From: Flavobacteriaceae bacterium UBA2000
GTDB taxonomy: Bacteria > Bacteroidota > Bacteroidia > Flavobacteriales > Flavobacteriaceae
Length of the DNA stretch: 5,074 nucleotides
Assembly: GCA_002335345.1 (NCBI GenBank)
Contig: DDCS01000157.1
Coordinates: forward strand, 5,711 to 10,784
Direction of reading: 5' to 3'
The notes below the pieces were generated by a model. That model saw nothing but the letters and a program-made list of their open reading frames with translations. It ran no database searches and was not told the origin of the DNA. The position numbers and the translations under genes are program-made. This document shows positions 1 to 5,074 of this stretch, one piece after another; the first letter of the stretch is position 1; each line of letters starts with the position of its first letter.

Positions 1-740
1 TCTAGGAATGCCAAAATTGATCTAATTTTAGCAGTGCCTTCACTAGTCAATATATACCTAACGAGTAACAGCGCTGCAAACATCCAAATAAAAGGCGCTT
101 TTTCTGTAGTTAACATTACAGAGAATGCAGCCATTCCCAATAAAATATAAAAAATAGATTTGAAATGCGCATTGGAATAAGCCTTTATGTATGACCAAAG
201 AAGCATAAAAATCAAAAAATCTTGATTGATCATCTTGAACCAATGATAACCCTCATAACCGTTACTCATTTCCCCGCGAGAAACTGCCGCATCACCTGAA
301 ACAAGCTGTAGGGCAATAAACAGCGCGACAGATTTAAGACTAAATACATAGGTATAGAGCGTTATAGCGAACAGCGGTATCGTGCTGACCATAATAAAGA
401 ATATTAATCTATCTTTTTCAGCGAATGCTACATATTTTCTTCCAGAAAAGACTATAACTCTTGATGCACAAATCAGGCCTAAAACAAAGAAGGACAGTGA
501 CAACATGGAAAAAAAATAAAGGTATAACAGTGTTTCGGTCGAGGTAACGCCCATTTCAACTCGATAAGGGTCCAATTTATAGAATAGCGGGAGTATACCC
601 AAGTAGGAAAACACAAATAAGTTTAGTAAAAGGAAGTTAGATATATTAATTTTAGTGAGATCGACTCTCGCACAATGCAGCAAATAAATTAATGCTATAG
701 GAAAAACCAAGAAACTCAAACCAAATAGGAAATCAATCAT
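1..740 (-). CDS. wzy: Probable O-antigen polymerase (Wzy-like), N-terminal 246 residues, cut by window edge
   Basis: The minus-strand frame from the ATG at 740-738 stays open to the window edge, giving 246 codons and no stop. The protein is very hydrophobic, with probable membrane helices near residues 3-22, 34-54, 70-92, 112-133, 135-148, 172-187, 195-212 and 214-231. Short charged loops separate them. A polar loop, VSRGEMSNGYEGYHWFKM (153-170), and a TTEKAPF motif (211-217) resemble conserved loops of Wzy/oligosaccharide repeat-unit polymerases. Such proteins join lipid-linked repeat units in the periplasm. The start is well bounded: an in-frame TGA lies four codons upstream and no other start codon falls between. 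The Shine-Dalgarno match is weak (GTAGAG). Its position after wbpE fits wzy in Pseudomonas-type O-antigen loci. Base composition is more AT-rich than the wbp genes, as is common for wzy. A Wzx flippase or another multi-pass membrane protein is the main alternative, but the long loops do not favour it. Confidence 0.72.
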   Translation of the reverse strand, partial: MIDFLFGLSFLVFPIALIYLLHCARVDLTKINISNFLLLNLFVFSYLGILPLFYKLDPYRVEMGVTSTETLLYLYFFSMLSLSFFVLGLICASRVIVFSGRKYVAFAEKDRLIFFIMVSTIPLFAITLYTYVFSLKSVALFIALQLVSGDAAVSRGEMSNGYEGYHWFKMINQDFLIFMLLWSYIKAYSNAHFKSIFYILLGMAAFSVMLTTEKAPFIWMFAALLLVRYILTSEGTAKIRSILAFL

Positions 741-843
741 CTGACACTCTACTCATTTGCCCGTATAGAGAGATAACCTCTACTATACTTAAGAATCTCC
801 GGTTTTTCATTATGGCACCACCCAGGTCTGAAGCAGGTGTCCG

Positions 844-861
844 GTTGATTCAGATATCAAC
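844..861. repeat. Short perfect inverted repeat upstream of wzy
   Basis: GTTGAT (844-849) and ATCAAC (856-861) form a perfect 6-base inverted repeat around a 6-base spacer, about 105 bases upstream of the wzy start. An overlapping pair, TTCAG and CTGAA, adds symmetry at 849-865. It could be a binding site for a dimeric regulator or a chance palindrome. No associated promoter is convincing: a TTGACA on the minus strand (871-866) lacks a good -10 box at the usual distance. Confidence 0.25.
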
Positions 862-989
862 TGAATGTCAACGGATTCGTTCCATGGCAATTAAATTGCT
901 CGATCGCCTGAAAACAATCAAATACTGGGTTCCAGGACTCTCTGGATACGCACGCCGAGGTACTAATCAAAATCGAACCGCATTCTCTG

Positions 990-1026
990 AAAAAAATTTT
1001 TAAAAAGCACCGTTTAACAGCTTGCT
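990..1026 (-). terminator. Weak candidate intrinsic terminator between wbpE and wzy
   Basis: Read on the minus strand, AGCA (1026-1023) pairs with TGCT (1009-1006). An inner CTG/CGG pairing (1020-1018 with 1012-1010, one G-U wobble) closes a 5-base loop, and two bases are bulged. A T run follows at once, then the AT-only tract 990-1006. The stem is short and imperfect, so activity is doubtful. If it works, it would reduce read-through from wbpE into wzy. Confidence 0.2.
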
Positions 1027-1087
1027 AAAATGAAGTATCTGACGAGTATTATACATGGAACGATACTAGCCAACATCAGACGACGGC

Positions 1088-1539
1088 TTAAAAATAAAGA
1101 CAAAGTTTGAGACGAACCTGCTCAGGTAATTGCTGGCCACTCTGTAATAAAAATTTCATTGTGACGTTGACTTTCAAATATTTTGTCCTCGACCCTGGCT
1201 TGAGCCGCTGAATTGCGAACAAGGGTATCAACAGCATGACCGTTTCCTGATCGGCGCCATTACCAAATATACGAAAAGCAACTAAAACAACAGTACAATC
1301 ACGAAGTAAAGAGCTATAAGAAAGAAGCAGAACGGTAGAACCCTATGGATAGCTCTTTCAAATTCTGGGTTAGTTTAAAACTTTCTATCCGAGCAGTTAC
1401 ATCGATAGTTGTCCTACTAAATATCGACAAGGAAATCATACCGTCAGGGCTTCGCTGCCCAATAAGTGCTCGCTACAATTGGAGCAAGTGAAAAGGAATT
1501 ATCTATCCTATGGTGTTTACTTAGAAAAGAGCGAATCAT
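1088..1539 (-). pseudogene. Possible decayed NAD-dependent sugar epimerase/dehydratase (SDR type)
   Basis: This is a tentative reading of fragments in more than one minus-strand frame. One frame, open from about 1461 to 1317, ends with ELSIG (1355-1341) and stops at 1316-1314. Another, open for 84 codons from 1342 to a TAA at 1090-1088, contains SSLLRDCTVVLVAFRIFG (1315-1262) and LKVNVTMKFLLQSGQQ (1177-1130). In WbpV-like SDR epimerases, the order is an SIG...DW.SAL stretch, then a D-VVVHLAAR strand, then FR-VNV-GTLNLARQA. The fragments follow that order, though the second and third are spaced further apart than usual. The N-terminal TGxxGxxG nucleotide-binding motif is not recognisable and neither is the YxxxK catalytic pair. 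An AGGAGG and ATG at the expected 5' end (ATG 1539-1537) support a former gene. Without a database alignment this could be chance similarity. The 3' half of the spacer is not recognised. Confidence 0.3.
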
Positions 1540-1550
1540 GACTAGGCAGA

Positions 1551-1556
1551 CCTCCT
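1551..1556 (-). promoter_or_regulatory. Orphan Shine-Dalgarno (AGGAGG) after wbpE
   Basis: A perfect AGGAGG on the minus strand begins 7 bases after the wbpE stop (TAG, 1566-1564). It lies 11 bases before an ATG at 1539-1537, a slightly long spacing. That ATG opens only a 31-codon frame (stop TGA at 1446-1444). This is the strongest ribosome-binding site visible in the window, yet no gene of normal length follows. It is best explained as the surviving start of a gene that decayed. Confidence 0.45.
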
Positions 1557-1563
1557 ATAATTT

Positions 1564-2649
1564 CTAAAGACTAACCGCATCCGCATCTAAATAAGCATGC
1601 ATTGGCAAGCTCAATACCGTCTTTGCTAAAGTGCTCGCAACCGGAAGATCGTCATCATTTATATTAAGAGCTTTAAAAGCAGTTTGCTGGTGGAGACATT
1701 TAGGATAATAAATCATTGTGGGAATAGAATTGTTGTCAAACTGTTTAACAACAGACTCTCTATTGTCCGTGGTTACCGTGAATTGCGCCCATGAACTTCG
1801 AAAACCCTGAGGGATGATAGGAAGATTAAAAACACCACCAAACCTCTGCATATATTTATCGGCAAGGAGATTTTTGGTAAGCACTTCGAGCTCAAAAATT
1901 TCTAATTTTTCTAACAAAACAGCAGCTTGAATAGTATCTAATCGACTGTTTGTACCGATCCGCACGTTATCATACTTGTTATCGCCCTTACCGTGAAACC
2001 TTAAGGAGATCAGCAACTTCGCCACATCATCATTATTGGTAAATATAGCACCGCCATCACCATAGCAGCCTAATGGCTTTGCTGGGAAAAAACTTGTGGT
2101 TGCTATGTCTGCAAATGAACACGCCATTTTTCCATTTATGCTTCCACCAAATCCTTGGGCAGCATCTTCAATCAAATGCAGATTATATCTGTTGGCAATT
2201 TTTTTAATTTCTGGATAATTCGCGGGCAAACCAAAAAGGTCCACCGAAATTATCGCTTTTAAGTTGCAAGCTCCTTCTCTCAAAGACTGTAAAATTTTCT
2301 TTTCCAGATCTACAGGGCACATATTGTAAGTAGAAGCATCTGAATCAACGAAAATTGGTTCAGCCCCTTGCATTGCCACACTTTCCCCCGTGGCAAAGAA
2401 AGTGAACGTAGGGCAAAGAACACCATCTCCTTTTGTAATCCCCAAAGCCATCAATGACAAATTGAGAGCATCAGTCCCATTTGCGCAAGTGATGCAGTGT
2501 TTTACACCAACATAATGTGCAAGCTTCTGCTCAAGCTCATCCACCTCTGGCCCTAAGATATACTTACCGTGCCTCAGAACGTCACTAATTCTTTTGTCAA
2601 TACGATCTTTAACGGCTTTATATTGAGCTTTTAAATCTATAAATTGCAT
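1564..2649 (-). CDS. wbpE: UDP-2-acetamido-2-deoxy-3-oxo-D-glucuronate aminotransferase (WbpE-like)
   Basis: This is a 361-residue PLP-dependent aminotransferase of the DegT/DnrJ/EryC1/StrS family. It transfers an amino group to C3 of the 3-keto sugar made by WbpB, giving UDP-GlcNAc(3NH2)A in the cytoplasm. Visible landmarks are FIDLKAQ at the N-terminus, the HGKYILGPEV segment (27-36) and ANGTDAL (56-62, phosphate-binding side). IEDAAQ (160-165) carries the Asp that contacts the pyridine nitrogen. SFFPAKPLGCYGDGGA (186-201) carries Lys191 as the probable PLP-linked lysine, and NSRLDTIQAA (234-243) follows. A modest insertion (about residues 122-129) precedes the KAIISVDLFG strand. The ATG lies 2 bases after the wbpD stop, with AGGGA about 12 bases upstream. 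The C-terminus ends at DADAVSL, roughly 7-10 residues shorter than I expect for the family, but all catalytic parts are present. The family call is firm; the exact substrate rests on the neighbouring wbpA, wbpB and wbpD. Confidence 0.93.
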   Translation of the reverse strand: MQFIDLKAQYKAVKDRIDKRISDVLRHGKYILGPEVDELEQKLAHYVGVKHCITCANGTDALNLSLMALGITKGDGVLCPTFTFFATGESVAMQGAEPIFVDSDASTYNMCPVDLEKKILQSLREGACNLKAIISVDLFGLPANYPEIKKIANRYNLHLIEDAAQGFGGSINGKMACSFADIATTSFFPAKPLGCYGDGGAIFTNNDDVAKLLISLRFHGKGDNKYDNVRIGTNSRLDTIQAAVLLEKLEIFELEVLTKNLLADKYMQRFGGVFNLPIIPQGFRSSWAQFTVTTDNRESVVKQFDNNSIPTMIYYPKCLHQQTAFKALNINDDDLPVASTLAKTVLSLPMHAYLDADAVSL

Positions 2650-2651
2650 CG

Positions 2652-3230
2652 CTATATAATTTCCCTGACACGGCCATCTTCTAAAACATACCGGGAATTA
2701 GTGTGTAAACAGGTCGCTTCCCCTACCCCTTCAAGTGGCAGGTTTAACTGCGCCCCAAATCGACTCATCCAACCAATATGCTTTGCCGGCACGCCGACCA
2801 CTAATGCATAGTCGGGAACATCTTTCTTAACGACGGCTCCTGCCCCAACAAATGCGAATCTGCCAACCGTTACGCCACAAATAATAGTGCAATTCGCTCC
2901 TAGAGAGGCGCCCTCTTTAATTAGAGTTTCTGAATACTCGCTTTTTCTATCTATTTGAGATCTTGGGTTATACACATTTGTAAATACCATACTTGGCCCA
3001 CAGAAGACCCCATTTTCTAAAGTAACATTGTCATAGACGGAAACGTTATTTTGGATTTTACAATCATCTCCTATTGAAACTTTATTTCCAACATATACGT
3101 TTTGACCTAACGATACTCCCCGCCCGATAACCGCGCCGGCAGATACATGAACAAAGTGCCATACACGTGATTCATCTCCGATCACGGCGCCATAGTCTAC
3201 AATTGCGGTCTCATGCTTATAATAGCTCAT
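2652..3230 (-). CDS. wbpD: UDP-2-acetamido-3-amino-2,3-dideoxy-D-glucuronate N-acetyltransferase (WbpD-like)
   Basis: This is a 192-residue left-handed beta-helix acyltransferase, predicted to transfer acetyl from acetyl-CoA to the 3-amino group of UDP-GlcNAc(3NH2)A. Hexapeptide-type repeats run from about residue 14 to 80 (AVIG, VSLG, VYVG, VSIG) and resume at 108-133 (ASLGANCTI, VTVG, FAFVGAGAVV). The loop GPSMVFTNVYNPRSQ (78-92) between them is typical of WbpD/WlbB proteins and holds the active-site region. The DVPDYALVVGVPAKHIGW segment (137-154) closes the helix in the usual way. Family members assemble as trimers. The start codon overlaps the wbpB stop as ATGA (3230-3227), with GGAAG 7 bases upstream, so translation is probably coupled. 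The length is normal for the family, and the neighbours make the substrate assignment strong. Confidence 0.93.
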   Translation of the reverse strand: MSYYKHETAIVDYGAVIGDESRVWHFVHVSAGAVIGRGVSLGQNVYVGNKVSIGDDCKIQNNVSVYDNVTLENGVFCGPSMVFTNVYNPRSQIDRKSEYSETLIKEGASLGANCTIICGVTVGRFAFVGAGAVVKKDVPDYALVVGVPAKHIGWMSRFGAQLNLPLEGVGEATCLHTNSRYVLEDGRVREII

Positions 3231-4177
3231 TGTTCAGCTTCCACATTAAGAAGCGCGTGTTCATGTTTGGGGTTCCTAACAACCAACTGATTCCGAAGCG
3301 ACTCTACTGTTTCAATGGCTGTACGATTATCAGCAATCCCGTAGCCCTTTCCTTCCAAGATGCGACGATAACTATCGGTGTGTAGATTCGTAAATCCGTC
3401 TGAAAATTCTAACTCTTCACCTTCGATCATGAGGCTGCGATAGGTAGATTTCTCACCGTGAACTGCATTCTCCGGTAGGTGGATAGCATCGATGGAAAGA
3501 AACCAACGAACGCGTGCGCCTTCATATTCAAGGTAACCCGCAGAGGTTCTGTCATCTTTGAAATGAACTTCGCTATGAAGTAACTTGCCAAAAACAAAAT
3601 GCAGCATGTCGAAAAAGTGAACACCCACATTCGTTGCGACTCCTCCTGACTTATAGTCATAACCTTTCCACGACTTCATATACCACTTACCACGAGAGGT
3701 TATATAAGTCAGATCCACATCAAAAACTTTTCCCGGCTTAGCTGCCCTGACCTTTTCCCTCAAAGCGATTATCGAAGGATGAAGTCGTAATTGGAGAATT
3801 GAATTCACTTTGCCGCCAAAACGATCTTCGTACTGAGTCAGCGCGTCAAGGTCGATTGAATTCAGAACCAAAGGTTTTTCACATATGACATCTAGTCCCC
3901 TCTTTAAAGCCGCCTTCATATGCGCTAGATGCAAATAATTAGGAGAACAAATTGTAATATAGTCTAGCATTTCTCCTTTGATGGATTGATCCTCAAGGAA
4001 TTCCTCAAACTGTTCAAACTCCGTAAAAAATTCTGCTTTAGGAAAGTGGCTATCCATTATCCCGACAGAGTCATTAATATCCATTGCAGCAACAAGTTGG
4101 TTTCCTGTCTCACTAATCGCAGTTAAGTGCCTCGGCGCAATGTATCCGGACACGCCGATAATCGCAAATTTCTTCAT
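3227..4177 (-). CDS. wbpB: UDP-N-acetyl-2-amino-2-deoxy-D-glucuronate 3-dehydrogenase (WbpB-like, Gfo/Idh/MocA family)
   Basis: This is a 316-residue NAD-dependent oxidoreductase that oxidises C3 of UDP-GlcNAcA in the cytoplasm, feeding the WbpE aminotransferase. In studied homologues the NADH formed is recycled with 2-oxoglutarate, linking it to WbpE. The N-terminal Rossmann fold begins with AIIGVSGYIAPRH (5-17). The CSPNYLH strand-loop (77-83) and the CEKPLVLN motif (99-106) with Lys101 are typical of Gfo/Idh/MocA enzymes. RLHP (131-134) and SGGVATNVGVHFFDML (177-192) follow, and His187 is the likely catalytic-site histidine. The IGVSGYIAPRH signature and a length of about 316 fit the WbpB/WlbA branch better than general sugar dehydrogenases. 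The ATG at 4177 is preceded by AGGA at 4187-4184 and follows the wbpA stop by 12 bases. The stop overlaps the wbpD start by 4 bases. Nothing appears damaged. Confidence 0.92.
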   Translation of the reverse strand: MKKFAIIGVSGYIAPRHLTAISETGNQLVAAMDINDSVGIMDSHFPKAEFFTEFEQFEEFLEDQSIKGEMLDYITICSPNYLHLAHMKAALKRGLDVICEKPLVLNSIDLDALTQYEDRFGGKVNSILQLRLHPSIIALREKVRAAKPGKVFDVDLTYITSRGKWYMKSWKGYDYKSGGVATNVGVHFFDMLHFVFGKLLHSEVHFKDDRTSAGYLEYEGARVRWFLSIDAIHLPENAVHGEKSTYRSLMIEGEELEFSDGFTNLHTDSYRRILEGKGYGIADNRTAIETVESLRNQLVVRNPKHEHALLNVEAEQ

Positions 4178-4189
4178 TGTCTATCCTAT

Positions 4190-5074
4190 TTACAAACGAA
4201 TGTCAGAACACCCTTTAGGTAATACATGCTTAACGTCGTATAAAACGTGATTAGCCTTCCCAAGGCTCCGTATTTTACCCTCACCCCAAGATTTGAACTG
4301 GCTATGGTCCACCGCTATTACGATCGCATCGTAAGTGTTTTCAACCACCGTGAGAATGGTACTGATCCCATATTCACGCTTGACTTCTGAATGATCGGTC
4401 CATGGGTCATAGACATCTACCTTCATGTTAAACGATTTGAGCTCTTCCACTATATCAATAATTTTAGTGTTTCGTACGTCTGGGCAATCGCCTTTAAAAG
4501 TGAATCCCAGAATTAATACTCGAGCTTCATCGATATGGATTTTTTTTCGACTAACAGCTTTTACAAGTTGAGTCGCGGTATACTGCCCCATTCCATCGTT
4601 TATCCTTCGTCCCGCTAAAATAACCTCTGGGTGGTAACCAACCTCTAATGCCTTATACGTGAGGTAGTAGGGGTCAACTGAAATACAATGGCCTCCTACT
4701 AAGCCAGGTTTAAATGCCAAGAAATTCCATTTGGTTCCTGCCGCATCCAAAACTTCTTGTGTATCGATGTCAAGAATATTGAAAATTTTTGCAAATTCGT
4801 TGATCACAGCTATATTGAGATCTCTCTGGGTATTCTCAATTACTTTGGCTGCTTCGGCGACTTTAATAGAGCTCGCAAGATGAGTTCCGGCTTGAATAAT
4901 TGAACCGTAAAGTTCATCGATAAACCTTGCAATCTCCGGTGTTGATCCCGATGTTATATTCTTGATCATCGTAAGCGTGTTTTCTTTATCTCCTGGGTTA
5001 ATCCGCTCTGGGCTATAACCTGCAAAAAAATCTAGATTAAATCTAAGGCCCGAACCACTTTCCAAAACTGGCAC
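4190..5074 (-). CDS. wbpA: UDP-N-acetyl-D-glucosamine 6-dehydrogenase (WbpA-like), C-terminal 294 residues
   Basis: This gene is cut by the right window edge. The GTG at the edge is simply the first visible codon, and about 130-140 residues with the N-terminal NAD-binding Rossmann core lie outside. The enzyme performs two successive NAD-dependent oxidations at C6 of UDP-GlcNAc to give UDP-GlcNAcA. Visible motifs, numbered from the window edge, are YSPERINPGD (20-29) and SSIKVAEAAKVIENTQRDLN (68-87), the central dimerisation helix with conserved Lys and Asn. GLVGGHCISVDPYYLT (124-139) contains the catalytic Cys130. LGFTFKGDCPDVRNTK (189-204) opens the C-terminal UDP-binding domain, which ends with LYDVKHVLP. 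The motifs belong to the UDP-glucose/GDP-mannose dehydrogenase family. UDP-GalNAc dehydrogenases (WbpO/TviB type) look similar, so the WbpA call rests on the wbpB-wbpD-wbpE genes behind it. It is probably the first gene of the visible operon; no promoter is in view. Confidence 0.9.
   Translation of the reverse strand: MPVLESGSGLRFNLDFFAGYSPERINPGDKENTLTMIKNITSGSTPEIARFIDELYGSIIQAGTHLASSIKVAEAAKVIENTQRDLNIAVINEFAKIFNILDIDTQEVLDAAGTKWNFLAFKPGLVGGHCISVDPYYLTYKALEVGYHPEVILAGRRINDGMGQYTATQLVKAVSRKKIHIDEARVLILGFTFKGDCPDVRNTKIIDIVEELKSFNMKVDVYDPWTDHSEVKREYGISTILTVVENTYDAIVIAVDHSQFKSWGEGKIRSLGKANHVLYDVKHVLPKGCSDIRL

Larger units (their letters stand above)
741..1563. other. Gene-poor spacer of about 820 bp between wbpE and wzy
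   Basis: No frame on either strand looks like an intact gene here, whereas the wbp genes upstream are separated by 12 bases or fewer. Stops are frequent in all six frames. The stretch contains an orphan AGGAGG and ATG at its wbpE-proximal end and a possible decayed epimerase-like gene in its wbpE-proximal half. It also holds an AT-only tract at 990-1006, a small dyad at 844-861 and a 25-codon frame touching the wzy start. I see no clear insertion-sequence ends, no tRNA and no convincing sigma-70 promoter. The simplest reading is a dead gene or recombination scar inside the polysaccharide operon. Confidence 0.6.

Noticed and set aside
58..243. A 61-codon minus-strand frame
   Set aside because: It is an out-of-frame shadow inside the Wzy-like gene.
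782..787. A TATAGT -10-like box upstream of wzy on the minus strand
   Set aside because: No acceptable -35 hexamer lies 16-18 bases upstream and there is no extended -10, so a promoter is not supported.
812..1003. A 63-codon plus-strand frame (MAPPRSEAG...)
   Set aside because: It has no Shine-Dalgarno, runs against every other gene, lies in decayed sequence and resembles no family I recognise.
1502..1511. A 10-base match (TCTATCCTAT) also found at 4180-4189 upstream of wbpB
   Set aside because: A single 10-base repeat is expected by chance in AT-rich DNA, and no start codon follows this copy at a useful distance.
741..1563. An insertion sequence remnant in the gene-poor spacer
   Set aside because: I could not find paired terminal inverted repeats, target duplications or transposase motifs such as a DDE triad.
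3167..3385. A 72-codon plus-strand frame
   Set aside because: It is antisense to the wbpD/wbpB junction, where both genes have strong family motifs.
3427..3660. A 77-codon minus-strand frame
   Set aside because: It lies in another frame inside wbpB and has no independent support.

Overview
The window is part of a surface-polysaccharide (O-antigen type) biosynthesis locus. Every supported gene reads on the minus strand, so transcription runs from position 5074 towards 1. Four adjacent genes match, in order, the steps that convert UDP-GlcNAc to a 2,3-diacetamido-2,3-dideoxy-hexuronic acid nucleotide sugar in the WbpA-WbpB-WbpD-WbpE pathway. A gene-poor, decayed-looking stretch follows, and then the start of a membrane protein that reads as a Wzy-type polymerase. 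The gene set and the A-B-D-E-wzy order resemble Pseudomonas B-band O-antigen loci, without wbpC. A gammaproteobacterium, possibly Pseudomonas, is therefore likely. The sequence is AT-rich, as is usual for O-antigen islands, and the host genus cannot be fixed from the window alone.

Layout along the direction of transcription: 5074-4190 is the 3' two thirds of wbpA (UDP-GlcNAc 6-dehydrogenase), cut by the window edge. 4177-3227 is wbpB (3-dehydrogenase). 3230-2652 is wbpD (3-N-acetyltransferase), which overlaps wbpB by 4 bases (ATGA). 2649-1564 is wbpE (PLP 3-aminotransferase), 2 bases after wbpD. Bases 1563-741 hold no intact gene. They carry an orphan AGGAGG plus ATG and a region with scattered resemblance to a short-chain NAD-dependent sugar epimerase/dehydratase, broken by stops and frameshifts. 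740-1 encodes the first 246 residues of a multi-pass membrane protein, the probable Wzy, which runs off the left edge without a stop.

Expected logic, from known pathway chemistry: WbpA oxidises C6 of UDP-GlcNAc. WbpB oxidises C3 and WbpE transaminates it, the two working as a coupled pair. WbpD acetylates the new 3-amine to give UDP-GlcNAc(3NAc)A. That sugar, or its C2 epimer made by a WbpI-type enzyme not seen here, would enter the repeat unit that Wzy polymerises in the periplasm. The four-gene cassette is tightly packed and looks intact. The join between wbpE and wzy is the irregular part of the window. I see no evidence of a wholly new system.
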